Positions 40,571 to 49,704 of a stretch of DNA of 50,788 nucleotides are shown one piece after another. The DNA is from Actinomycetota bacterium (GTDB lineage: Bacteria > Actinomycetota > Acidimicrobiia > Acidimicrobiales > MedAcidi-G1). Position 1 is the first letter of the stretch; each line of letters begins with the position of its first letter. The notes beneath the pieces are model-generated. The model did not search any database and was not told where the DNA came from. It saw only the letters and a program-made list of their open reading frames with translations. Both the position numbers and the translations under genes were made by a program. The DNA lies in contig CACPKO010000008.1 in the NCBI GenBank assembly GCA_902634555.1, positions 1 to 50,788 of the forward strand, written 5' to 3'.

Positions 40571-40857
40571 CCTTACTCATAGCCTTCACTCTCTTCACTT
40601 TGGCAGTTTTTCTTGGTTTAGAACTCATTTCTAAAGTCCCAGCGACTCTGCACACTCCCTTAATGTCTGGCTCAAATGCTATTTCTGGCATAACTCTCAT
40701 CGGGGCTCTAGTTTCTGCTGGAGCGGACCACTCAACCCTTACGACAGTCCTCGGATTTTTTGCTGTAGTGCTAGCAACAATAAATGTGGTTGGAGGATTT
40801 GTAGTCACTAACCGGATGCTTTCAATGTTCACGAAACGTAAGAAGCGTGAATCATGA
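40567..40857 (+). CDS. pntAB: NAD(P) transhydrogenase subunit alpha part 2
   Basis: 96-aa membrane protein, TLHTPLMSGSNAISGI. Confidence 0.93.
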   Translation: MTLLIAFTLFTLAVFLGLELISKVPATLHTPLMSGSNAISGITLIGALVSAGADHSTLTTVLGFFAVVLATINVVGGFVVTNRMLSMFTKRKKRES

Positions 40858-42233
40858 GTAGAGCAAATGTGATTGACCTCGGATATCTAGTAGCTGCAGT
40901 TCTTTTCATCGTGGGGCTCAAAGGCCTAGGACGACCAAGAACCGCGCCTCGAGGAAATCTAATGGGGGCAACCGGAATGCTGATCGCAGTTCTTGTTACC
41001 CTCGTGGACCAATCAATACTCAGCTATCAATTCCTAGCGATCGGATTGGCGATAGGAATAGCGATTGGAGCCCTACTGGCTCTTCGAGTTCAGATGACAT
41101 CAATGCCAGAACTCGTAGCTCTATTCAATGGTTTCGGCGGTGGAGCCTCCGTTTTGGTCGCAGCTTCTTCATTCATAGAAATAAACGAATTAGGAAATTC
41201 AACTGGACAGATAGCGGTAGCCGCCGCAGTCACTTCACTCGTAGGAGCGATGACTCTTTCTGGTTCCATGATCGCTTTTGGAAAACTGCAAGGAAGGCTG
41301 ACATGGAATGGTTTCCGCGGACTTCCAATTGTTCGAATCCTTGTCGCCTTGATTTCACTCGCTTTCGCAGTTCAAATCGGTGGGTTTCAACCCGAAGGCC
41401 AACTCTCACTTTGGTTACTTATCGCCGGAGGGTTCCTGCTTGGCATACTTTGCGCAGTTCCAATTGGCGGAGCGGACATGCCAGTAGTCATAGCTTTATT
41501 GAACGCCCTTTCCGGAGTGGCAGCTTCCACCACAGGATTCGTTCTTGATAACTCACTACTAATAATTGCTGGATCATTGGTAGGGGCGAGCGGTTTAGTG
41601 CTGACGCAAATCATGTGTAAAGCCATGAATCGATCCCTCCTTGACGTTCTATTTGGGGCAGCACCTTCAGCTGTTGATTCCGGAGACGACATTTACGGCG
41701 ACCAGGTCACGTCAACTTCAGCGGAAGAAATCGCCATGCTGTTAGAAATAGCGGAGAGAGTAGTCATAGTTCCTGGCTACGGAATGGCGGTAGCTCAAGC
41801 TCAACACGCAGTCAGAGAACTCATGCAAACCCTGCAAGCATCAGATGTAGAGGTTTCCTTTGGAATACATCCGGTAGCAGGAAGAATGCCTGGGCACATG
41901 AACGTACTTTTGGCAGAAGCAGAAATCGACTATGAACACCTCTTGGATATGGATCAAGTCAATCCGACATTTAAACGCGCCGACGTGACCATAGTCATCG
42001 GAGCAAACGACGTAGTCAATCCCGCTGCACGAAATGATCCGGACTCTCCAATAGCAGGCATGCCGATTCTTGACGTTGATGACTCCCGCACGGTGGTTGT
42101 GGTGAAAAGATCGTTAAGCCCGGGCTTTGCTGGAATAGCAAACCCATTGTTTATCGCGGACAACACCCTCCTTTATTTCAGTGACGCAAGGGAAGGAATT
42201 CTTGAGGTCACAAAAGCTTTAACAGAGTCCTAA
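40854..42233 (+). CDS. pntB: NAD(P) transhydrogenase subunit beta
   Basis: GYGMAVAQAQHAVRELM, HPVAGRMPGHMNVLLAEA, KRSLSPGFAGIANPLF. Confidence 0.95.
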   Translation: MSRANVIDLGYLVAAVLFIVGLKGLGRPRTAPRGNLMGATGMLIAVLVTLVDQSILSYQFLAIGLAIGIAIGALLALRVQMTSMPELVALFNGFGGGASVLVAASSFIEINELGNSTGQIAVAAAVTSLVGAMTLSGSMIAFGKLQGRLTWNGFRGLPIVRILVALISLAFAVQIGGFQPEGQLSLWLLIAGGFLLGILCAVPIGGADMPVVIALLNALSGVAASTTGFVLDNSLLIIAGSLVGASGLVLTQIMCKAMNRSLLDVLFGAAPSAVDSGDDIYGDQVTSTSAEEIAMLLEIAERVVIVPGYGMAVAQAQHAVRELMQTLQASDVEVSFGIHPVAGRMPGHMNVLLAEAEIDYEHLLDMDQVNPTFKRADVTIVIGANDVVNPAARNDPDSPIAGMPILDVDDSRTVVVVKRSLSPGFAGIANPLFIADNTLLYFSDAREGILEVTKALTES

Positions 42234-42310
42234 AAATCTAGATATCTACAAGTGGGCTATGAACCCGTTCGGTTGATCCCTTAAAGTGAATTTCAGAGAG
42301 GAAGAAAATC

Positions 42311-43936
42311 ATGGTTCACGGAGGAAAACTGGCAGCAAAAGCACTTAAAGATGCTGGAGTTGGAGCAATTTTTACTTTAAGTGGAGGGCACATCATGCCT
42401 ATCTACGACGGCGCACTAGATGAAGGCATCGCCATCATTGATGTCCGACATGAACAGGCAGCCGTTCACGCGGCAGATGCATACAGCAGACTGAATCCAG
42501 GAAAGATCGGGTGTGCAGCTTTAACTGCTGGCCCGGGAATTACTGATGGAGTGACGGGCATAGCGAATGCTTGGAGAGCCAATAGCCCGATTCTTGTTCT
42601 TGGCGGACAAGGACCATTCAACAATTTAAGGCGAGGATCCCTTCAAGAAATGGATCACGTTTCTATGATTCGCCCAATTAGCAAGTGGGCAGATGCCTGC
42701 TATGAAACCAGCAGAATACCCGAATACATAGAGATGGCAGTCCGAGCGGCCGTTACAGGAACACCCGGACCGGCATTCCTGGAAATTCCCATGGACGTTC
42801 TCATGGGTCCGGCGGAAATGGAAAACGTCTACTTCCCGCAAATTCGTACGACACCACCTCAGGTGATACCAGACCCGCAAGATGTCCAACAAGCAATAGA
42901 TCTTTTAACTCAAGCTGAACGGCCGCTCATGTTGGCAGGAACGGGAGTCAAATGGTCTCAAGGGAGTGCTTCTTTAGCAGAATTCGCTGAAAAAACTAAG
43001 GTACCTGTTTTCTTAAACGGCATGGGAAGAGGGCAACTCCAATCAAATCATCCGCAATTTTTTAATCGAGTTCGTAAAGAAGCAATGATGCAATGCGACG
43101 TCTTCATTCTTGCTGGCTCTCCTCTTGATTTCCGTCTCAAATATGGGGGAGCTATACCACAGGAAGCGAAAATCATTCAATTAGAGATGGAAGCCTCTCT
43201 TATTGGGCAAAATCGTTCATCAGACGTGGCGTTAGTAGGGAACATCGGAACTGCTTTAGAGGAGATCACAAAAGGAATTTCAAAAGAGTTCAAAGAATGG
43301 TCCTCTGAATTGCGTAGCCGCGAAGAGGAAATAGCAGCAGGATTTGAATCACAACTTTCCTCTGATGAAAGTCCGGTAGATCCGCTTCGTTTTGCTGCAG
43401 AAATAAGAGACTTCATCGACGAAGACACAATTCTCATAGGGGATGGTGGAGATATCGTTGCTCAAGTTTCCAAAGTGGTTCCTGTGTTGAAAGAAAATTG
43501 TTGGATGGATCCTGGCCCACTAGGAACCTTAGGTGTCGGCATGCCGTTTGCTTTAGCGGCTCAACACACGTTCCCAGACAGAAGAGTTCTCATTATCTAC
43601 GGCGACGGCGCATTCGGTCTTAACGGCTTTGAATACGACACCGCTATTCGATTCAACCTTCCAATTGTTGGAATTGTCGGAAACGACTCAGCTTGGGGGC
43701 AAATGTTACGTCCACAAGTTGGGATATATGGAGCAGAAAGAAAAGTAGCGGTCGATCTCGCGGACACCCGTTACGACAAAGTCGTAGAAGCTTTAGGAGG
43801 TCACGGGGAGCACTGTGAGCGGCCAGAAGAAATCAGACCAGCATTAGAGCGTTCATTCGCTTCCGGTAAACCTGCTTTGATCAACGTAAAAATCAGAAAA
43901 GACGAAGGGGCACCAAAAGGCAGTACCTACGTCTAA
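42311..43936 (+). CDS. Thiamine diphosphate-dependent enzyme, acetolactate synthase-like
   Basis: VRHEQAAVHAADAYSR, AGPGITD, YGDGAFGLNGFEYDTAIRFNLPIVGIVGND. Confidence 0.88.
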   Translation: MVHGGKLAAKALKDAGVGAIFTLSGGHIMPIYDGALDEGIAIIDVRHEQAAVHAADAYSRLNPGKIGCAALTAGPGITDGVTGIANAWRANSPILVLGGQGPFNNLRRGSLQEMDHVSMIRPISKWADACYETSRIPEYIEMAVRAAVTGTPGPAFLEIPMDVLMGPAEMENVYFPQIRTTPPQVIPDPQDVQQAIDLLTQAERPLMLAGTGVKWSQGSASLAEFAEKTKVPVFLNGMGRGQLQSNHPQFFNRVRKEAMMQCDVFILAGSPLDFRLKYGGAIPQEAKIIQLEMEASLIGQNRSSDVALVGNIGTALEEITKGISKEFKEWSSELRSREEEIAAGFESQLSSDESPVDPLRFAAEIRDFIDEDTILIGDGGDIVAQVSKVVPVLKENCWMDPGPLGTLGVGMPFALAAQHTFPDRRVLIIYGDGAFGLNGFEYDTAIRFNLPIVGIVGNDSAWGQMLRPQVGIYGAERKVAVDLADTRYDKVVEALGGHGEHCERPEEIRPALERSFASGKPALINVKIRKDEGAPKGSTYV

Positions 43937-44007
43937 GAGTTTTATTTCTTAAACTACGATCAACTACCTATTTAGTTTTATAGCTACAGCAGAGAAAGAA
44001 AGTAAAG

Positions 44008-44832
44008 ATGCAAGAACAAGACCCATACGAATTAGCCGCAGAAGCAGCCAAAGTATTAGCGAAAGCCACCGGAGTGGAAAACCATGACGTGGTCTTAGTG
44101 CTCGGATCTGGTTGGGCTGCCGCCGCAGATGGACTCGGAGACGTCGTCGCGGACGTTGGGTTAGATGAATTGCCAGGATTTCCCGCACCAACAGTTTTAG
44201 GGCACCGTAATCTCGCTCGTTCTTTAAAAGTCGGAGATAAATCAGTATTAGTGCTTGGTGGTCGCGCCCATTTGTATGAAGGACACTCAGCTGCGACAGC
44301 GGTGCATGGAGTCAGGACAGCAATCGCGGCAGGATGCGAAACAGTGATACTCACTAACGCCGCTGGCGGTCTTAACCCGGCATGGAAAGATGGTCAACCT
44401 GTTTTAATTTCCGATCAACTGAATTTGACTGGAACGTCACCAATGGTAGGTCCCGCCCCATCGGTTGGCCTTCCCGTTCACTTTGTTGACCTCACTGAAG
44501 CCTATTCGTCTCGCCTGCGTGACATAGCCAAAGAAGTGGACCCATCTCTTCCTGAAGGAATATATGCAGGTTTACTCGGGGGAGCCTTTGAAACCCCGGC
44601 AGAAGTCCGCATGTTTCAACTTTTAGGAGCGAACCTTGTTGGAATGTCCACCGTGTTGGAAGCTATAGCAGCACGGCATCTAGGGGCCGAAGTTCTCGGC
44701 ATCTCACTTGTCACTAATGCCGCAGCGGGAATAAGTGAAGTAGAACTTGACCATGAAGATGTGCTCACAGTAGCTGCAGAATCAGGTCCACGGATCATGG
44801 CGCTGTTGCGAGAAATTTTGGAACGTCTGTGA
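44008..44832 (+). CDS. punA: Purine nucleoside phosphorylase
   Basis: LGSGW, GRAHLYEGHSA, LTNAAGGLNPAW, GMSTVLEAIAARHLG, VTNAAAG. Confidence 0.94.
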   Translation: MQEQDPYELAAEAAKVLAKATGVENHDVVLVLGSGWAAAADGLGDVVADVGLDELPGFPAPTVLGHRNLARSLKVGDKSVLVLGGRAHLYEGHSAATAVHGVRTAIAAGCETVILTNAAGGLNPAWKDGQPVLISDQLNLTGTSPMVGPAPSVGLPVHFVDLTEAYSSRLRDIAKEVDPSLPEGIYAGLLGGAFETPAEVRMFQLLGANLVGMSTVLEAIAARHLGAEVLGISLVTNAAAGISEVELDHEDVLTVAAESGPRIMALLREILERL

Positions 44833-46946
44833 CCAAAACTTTGTCTGGAGATCAGGCCCGTGTTGCCGCTAAACAATGGCTTGAGTGTGAATCTGACTTA
44901 AATAACTGCCAAGAAATCGAAGCACTTTTAGCAGGTCCAGAATCTGACTTGATTGAAAGATTTACCGGTCATTTAGAGTTTGGGACTGCTGGCTTAAGGG
45001 GTCCCTTAGGGGCCGGGCCTCAGCGAATGAATCGTTCTCTGGTGCAGATGACCGCAACAGCAATAGCGAAACGTTTACTTGAAGAAGATCAGAAAGAATC
45101 TCCGTTAGTGGTTATTGGGTTCGATGCTCGGACACAAAGCGACGTTTTTGCTTCTGATACAGCCCGTGTTTTAGCGAATCATGGTATTCGTTGCGTATTG
45201 TTACCTAAAGCGTTACCTACCCCCGTGCTGGCTTTTTCTGTCCTGCAAATCAAGGCGTCAGCTGGAATTATGGTTACAGCTAGTCACAATCCGCGTCAAG
45301 ACAACGGTTACAAGGTTTATTGGAAAGATGGTGCGCAGATCAACGCACCTCTAGATAAAGAAATAAGTGCTTACCTTGACGAGATAAAACCAAATGAAAT
45401 GGAAATCGCTTCGTTAGATAGCCCTTTGATTACTCACGATGAAGGAAACTTACTAGAACAATATTTAGACATGGCGGCGAGTTGTGTAACTCAATCTCCT
45501 GAATCAGAGTTGAAGATAATGTACACACCGATTCATGGAGTAGGAAGAGACACTCTCGTGGAGGTGTTTACTCGAGCAGGGTTTACTTCCGTTCATGTAC
45601 TTGAGGAACAAGCCGAACCTGATCCGGATTTCCCTACTGTTAATTTTCCAAACCCTGAAGTTCCTGGAACATTAGATTTGGCTCTCGCAGAAGCAAAGAG
45701 GATAGACGCAGACCTTCTAATAGCTAATGACCCTGATGCGGATCGTCTTGCTGTAGTAGTTCCAGATGGGAAGACGTGGCGCACCTTGAACGGCAACGAA
45801 ATAGGGTCGCTATTAGCGGAACACGTGCTGCAGTCGTCAGAGGGGAGTGACCGATTAGTGGTAACGACCATTGTTTCTTCTCGGATGCTTAAAAAAATAG
45901 CAGAGCATCATAACGTTCATTATGAAGAGACTTTGACTGGCTTCAAGTGGATCATGCGGCCAGGTATTGATAGTCAGGAAAAGAATTTTGTTTTCGGCTA
46001 TGAAGAAGCACTTGGATTTGCTGTTGGTGATCATGTGCATGACAAAGATGGAGTAACTGCAGCTCTTGTTTTTGCGGATATAGCGAGAAGAGCAAAGCGG
46101 GATAAACGGCCAGTGGTCGAATTTTTACATGAGCTATGGCATCTTCACGGTTGTCATGCAACTGGACAGGTAACTCACCGCTTTGAAGGGCCAGAAGGTG
46201 TTGAAGCAATGAAGCAAATCATGAATTTGATTCGTCAAAATCCGCCGAAAAGAATCGGTAGTTACGGTGTTAAAAAGGTAACGGATTTTTCAAGCCAGTT
46301 CAGTTGGTTGCCGGCAACAGACGCGGTTGCTTTCGAAACAAGTCAATCACGAGTTGTTGTTCGGCCTAGTGGAACAGAGCCACTTATTAAAATCTATGCA
46401 GAAGTTGTGGTTCCGGTACAAAGTGGTGAGGTTGCATCACGTGAGGACGATTGTTTGGTTGACAATTACGAAAAACGTATTGGTGAATTTTCCTCATTTC
46501 TAGATAGAGAAGACGAGATTCGGTTAATGGAAGAAATTGAAGAGGGTGTCGCTGCCGATATAGCGCTAGAAAAAAATTGGGGAGCAAACTTAACGCCAAC
46601 GGAAGAACGAAAATTACGACGTACGGTAATAAAAGGGGAGCAAGCAAAAGTAAAATTTACTGAGCCATATCTACATCTTGTAGTTCTTATCGCTAAAAAA
46701 TATCGTGATTCTGGTATTCCGCTAATGAATTTAATTGAAGAAGGGAACCTTGGTTTAGACCGTGCTGTAGGAGAATTTGATTGGAGAAAAGGCTTCAGGT
46801 TCTCTACTTATGCAACTTGGTGGATTCGAAAAGCCATCACGGATAGCTTCGCTGCTCGTAAGTATCCTTATGCTGCGGCGAACATGTTAGCGGAGACAGA
46901 ATTGAAACATGCTCTTAAGAGTGTAAGTGATCTTTTAAGTAAATAA
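44829..46946 (+). CDS. Phospho-sugar mutase (PGM/PMM/pentomutase) fused to a C-terminal sigma-70 region 1.2-2-like domain
   Basis: Single 705-aa ORF: mutase motifs TASHNPRQDNGYKVY, DPDADRLAV, VVRPSGTEPLIKIY; then VDNYEKRIGEF..DREDEIRLMEEIEEG and HLVVLIAKKYRDSGIPLMNLIEEGNLGLDRAVGEFDWRKGFRFSTYATWWIRKAIT. Confidence 0.92.
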   Translation: MTKTLSGDQARVAAKQWLECESDLNNCQEIEALLAGPESDLIERFTGHLEFGTAGLRGPLGAGPQRMNRSLVQMTATAIAKRLLEEDQKESPLVVIGFDARTQSDVFASDTARVLANHGIRCVLLPKALPTPVLAFSVLQIKASAGIMVTASHNPRQDNGYKVYWKDGAQINAPLDKEISAYLDEIKPNEMEIASLDSPLITHDEGNLLEQYLDMAASCVTQSPESELKIMYTPIHGVGRDTLVEVFTRAGFTSVHVLEEQAEPDPDFPTVNFPNPEVPGTLDLALAEAKRIDADLLIANDPDADRLAVVVPDGKTWRTLNGNEIGSLLAEHVLQSSEGSDRLVVTTIVSSRMLKKIAEHHNVHYEETLTGFKWIMRPGIDSQEKNFVFGYEEALGFAVGDHVHDKDGVTAALVFADIARRAKRDKRPVVEFLHELWHLHGCHATGQVTHRFEGPEGVEAMKQIMNLIRQNPPKRIGSYGVKKVTDFSSQFSWLPATDAVAFETSQSRVVVRPSGTEPLIKIYAEVVVPVQSGEVASREDDCLVDNYEKRIGEFSSFLDREDEIRLMEEIEEGVAADIALEKNWGANLTPTEERKLRRTVIKGEQAKVKFTEPYLHLVVLIAKKYRDSGIPLMNLIEEGNLGLDRAVGEFDWRKGFRFSTYATWWIRKAITDSFAARKYPYAAANMLAETELKHALKSVSDLLSK

Positions 46947-46953
46947 ATTCTTC

Positions 46954-46991
46954 ACTTTTCAATATGTAAAGTTAGATTTTTACTGTAAAGT
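46954..46991. promoter_or_regulatory. Repeat cluster between the two fusion genes (TGTAAAGT x2, one inverted ACTTT)
   Basis: TGTAAAGT at 46965 and 46984 (19-nt period), TTTACTGTAAA palindrome at 46979..46989. Confidence 0.45.
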
Positions 46992-47007
46992 GACATGTGA
47001 GGTTAAC

Positions 47008-48231
47008 ATGTCAAGTCAAAAAGATAGCGACCATCGCCTAAAAGTCAAGCCCTACCGGCTGACTCTTGAAGCCAAGATCCAAGCCGGAGAGCTAGAACTT
47101 ACTTCGGTTCTTTCTTCTCAACGCGAAGCATGTAAAGCGATGGGGGCATCAAGTGCATACTTACAGTCCAAACCGCATGAGTCTTTCCGTACCATGCAAA
47201 AAGAAAACAAAGTAACAGTTGACGACCTCCTGTATCACTTAAAACTCTTAGAGTCGACAGGAGAATCAGGAATAGAAGAATTAAAAGAACGCAACAAACT
47301 ATCCGTCGGAACTCACACAACCTTAAAGTTGGGCCGAACACGAGATTTCTTCCTAACTCCGTCTGTGGACCAGGTCGCTTTAGAAACTAGAGCGAGTTCT
47401 TTAGCGACACGCTCAATAAAAAATGATACAAAACGAGCAGCTCTTGAGTTATCTATCCGCTGCATGGATCTAACGACACTTGAGGGTGCAGATACACCAG
47501 AAAAGGTGGCATCTCTTTGCAGAAAAGCGATTCGCCCTGATGCAACAGACTTTTCAGTTCCTTCAGTTGCGGCGGTATGCGTTTACCCGGAAATGGTTGA
47601 CTATGCAGCAGAATTTACTGCCGGAACTTCTGTCAAAGTAGCAAGCGTGGCCGGAGCTTTCCCAAGCGGTTTATCAAATCTGAATGTTCGACTTTCCGAC
47701 ATTACTGATGCGGTTAGTCGGGGTGCCGATGAAATAGACATAGTTCTGAACCGTTCCGCGTTTCTCACAGGAAAGTACATACAAGCCGCAGATGAGATTT
47801 CAGCAGCGAAAGAAGCATGCGGAGACGCTCACTTGAAAGTGATTCTTGAGACTGGGGAAATTGGTGGGTACGACCAAATACGAAGAGCTTCTGAACTCGC
47901 CATGGTCGCTGGAGCAGATTTTATAAAAACTTCAACAGGGAAAATTCCAAAAGCTTCAACTCTGCCGGTAGTACTTTGTATGGCAGAAGCCATACGTGAC
48001 CATGCGGACAAGACAGGTCAGATCGTTGGGCTCAAAGCAGCGGGAGGTATCAGAACAGCGAAACAGGCTTGGCATTATTTGGTAGTGATAGGCGAAACGC
48101 TTGGACAAGAATGGTTAAACCCTGACTTGTTCAGAATCGGAGCATCCAGCCTTTTAAATGACGTTCTTCAACAACTCGGAAAACTAGAAACTGGCCGTTA
48201 CTTTGGCCCTAACTATGTGACGGTGGACTAA
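47008..48231 (+). CDS. deoC: Deoxyribose-phosphate aldolase with N-terminal mIHF-like domain
   Basis: C-terminal part typical long DeoC (DLTTLEGADTPEKV, VAAVCVYPEMV, VKVASVAGAFPSG, KVILETGEI, FIKTSTGK, LKAAGGIRT, GPNYVTVD); ~110-aa extra N-terminus. ATG 47008 preferred over GTG 46990. Confidence 0.9.
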   Translation: MSSQKDSDHRLKVKPYRLTLEAKIQAGELELTSVLSSQREACKAMGASSAYLQSKPHESFRTMQKENKVTVDDLLYHLKLLESTGESGIEELKERNKLSVGTHTTLKLGRTRDFFLTPSVDQVALETRASSLATRSIKNDTKRAALELSIRCMDLTTLEGADTPEKVASLCRKAIRPDATDFSVPSVAAVCVYPEMVDYAAEFTAGTSVKVASVAGAFPSGLSNLNVRLSDITDAVSRGADEIDIVLNRSAFLTGKYIQAADEISAAKEACGDAHLKVILETGEIGGYDQIRRASELAMVAGADFIKTSTGKIPKASTLPVVLCMAEAIRDHADKTGQIVGLKAAGGIRTAKQAWHYLVVIGETLGQEWLNPDLFRIGASSLLNDVLQQLGKLETGRYFGPNYVTVD

Positions 48232-48234
48232 ATC

Positions 48235-49704
48235 ATGAACACAAATGAGCCTTTTAACCTTGAATACGCTCCGGCACCAGAATCAACAAAAATCGTAAAT
48301 ATCGCTAAAAGTTATGACCTGTTTATCGGCGGAAAGTTCGTTAAAGCCAAATCTGGGAAAACGTTTTCCACAATAAATCCCGCTACAGAAGAACATCTTT
48401 CTACTATCGCTGAAGCTTCAACCGATGATGTGAATAAAGCAGTTAAAGCAGCGCGAAAAGGGTACAAAAATTATTGGCGTGACATGCCGGGGAAACAGCG
48501 AGCCCGGTACCTTTACCGCATTGCGAGACAGATTCAAGAAAGATCTCGAGAATTCGCTGTATTAGAAACGCTAGATGGTGGGAAACCAATAAAAGAAAGT
48601 CGAGATTTCGACCTTCCACAAGTTGCGGCTCATTTCTTTTACAACGCAGGGTGGGCCGACAAACTCGATTACGCCTTCCCTAATAGAAAAGTTTCTCCTC
48701 ACGGAGTAGTGGGGCAAATCATTCCATGGAACTTCCCACTACTCATGGCTGCATGGAAAATCGCGCCCGCATTAGCGACCGGTAATACCGTGGTGTTGAA
48801 ACCAGCAGAAACTACGCCGTTAACTGCGTTACTTCTCGCCGAATTGATTCAAGACGCTGACCTTCCACCTGGAGTTGTCAACATCGTTACTGGAGCCGGA
48901 GAAACCGGTGAAGCACTGGTCAACCATCCCGATATCAACAAGTTGGCGTTCACTGGATCAACAGATGTTGGGAAGATGATTCAAAAGGCAGCGGCGGCCC
49001 GTCGATTACCACTCACTTTAGAGTTAGGCGGTAAAGCCGCTCATGTCGTGTTCGAAGATGCTGCGATTGATCAAGCCGTAGAAGGAGTGGTGAACGGCAT
49101 ATTCTTCAATCAAGGACACGTCTGTTGCGCAGGTTCACGCCTTCTGGTTCAAGAATCAATAGCTGAAGATTTCATAGCACGCCTTAAAAGACGAGTTGCT
49201 TTATTGAGGGTTGGTGACCCACTTGACAAGAACACTGATGTAGGAGCAATCAACTCGGGTGCACAACTTACTCGTATACAAGAATTAGTCGAATCCGGAG
49301 TCGCCGAAGGAGCAGACATCTTCCAACCCGACTGCAAATTACCGGCGAAAGGATTCTGGTTTACCCCAACACTTTTCACTGGAGTGCAACAAAGTCATCG
49401 GATAGCTCGAGAAGAAATCTTCGGCCCAGTGCTTTCTATACAAACGTTCCGAACAGCGGAAGAAGCCGTAGAGAAAGCAAACAACACTCCTTACGGATTA
49501 TCGGCCGGAATATGGACAGAGAAAGGTTCAAAAATTCTATGGATGGCCGACCGGCTACAAGCAGGAGTTGTTTGGGCTAACACCTACAACCAATTCGATC
49601 CCTCTAGCCCCTTTGGCGGCTATAAAGAAAGCGGATTCGGCCGTGAAGGCGGATTACAAGGGCTGTCACCTTATGTGCGGAACGCTGTTGGAGGTCGATC
49701 ATGA
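48235..49704 (+). CDS. Aldehyde dehydrogenase
   Basis: [61 protein letters not shown]. Confidence 0.93.
   Translation: MNTNEPFNLEYAPAPESTKIVNIAKSYDLFIGGKFVKAKSGKTFSTINPATEEHLSTIAEASTDDVNKAVKAARKGYKNYWRDMPGKQRARYLYRIARQIQERSREFAVLETLDGGKPIKESRDFDLPQVAAHFFYNAGWADKLDYAFPNRKVSPHGVVGQIIPWNFPLLMAAWKIAPALATGNTVVLKPAETTPLTALLLAELIQDADLPPGVVNIVTGAGETGEALVNHPDINKLAFTGSTDVGKMIQKAAAARRLPLTLELGGKAAHVVFEDAAIDQAVEGVVNGIFFNQGHVCCAGSRLLVQESIAEDFIARLKRRVALLRVGDPLDKNTDVGAINSGAQLTRIQELVESGVAEGADIFQPDCKLPAKGFWFTPTLFTGVQQSHRIAREEIFGPVLSIQTFRTAEEAVEKANNTPYGLSAGIWTEKGSKILWMADRLQAGVVWANTYNQFDPSSPFGGYKESGFGREGGLQGLSPYVRNAVGGRS

Noticed and set aside
46400-46470. Mutase-sigma junction as an assembly chimera
   Set aside because: Cannot be excluded without reads, but the frame is uninterrupted and the operon order is coherent on both sides (punA before; deoC and ALDHs after).
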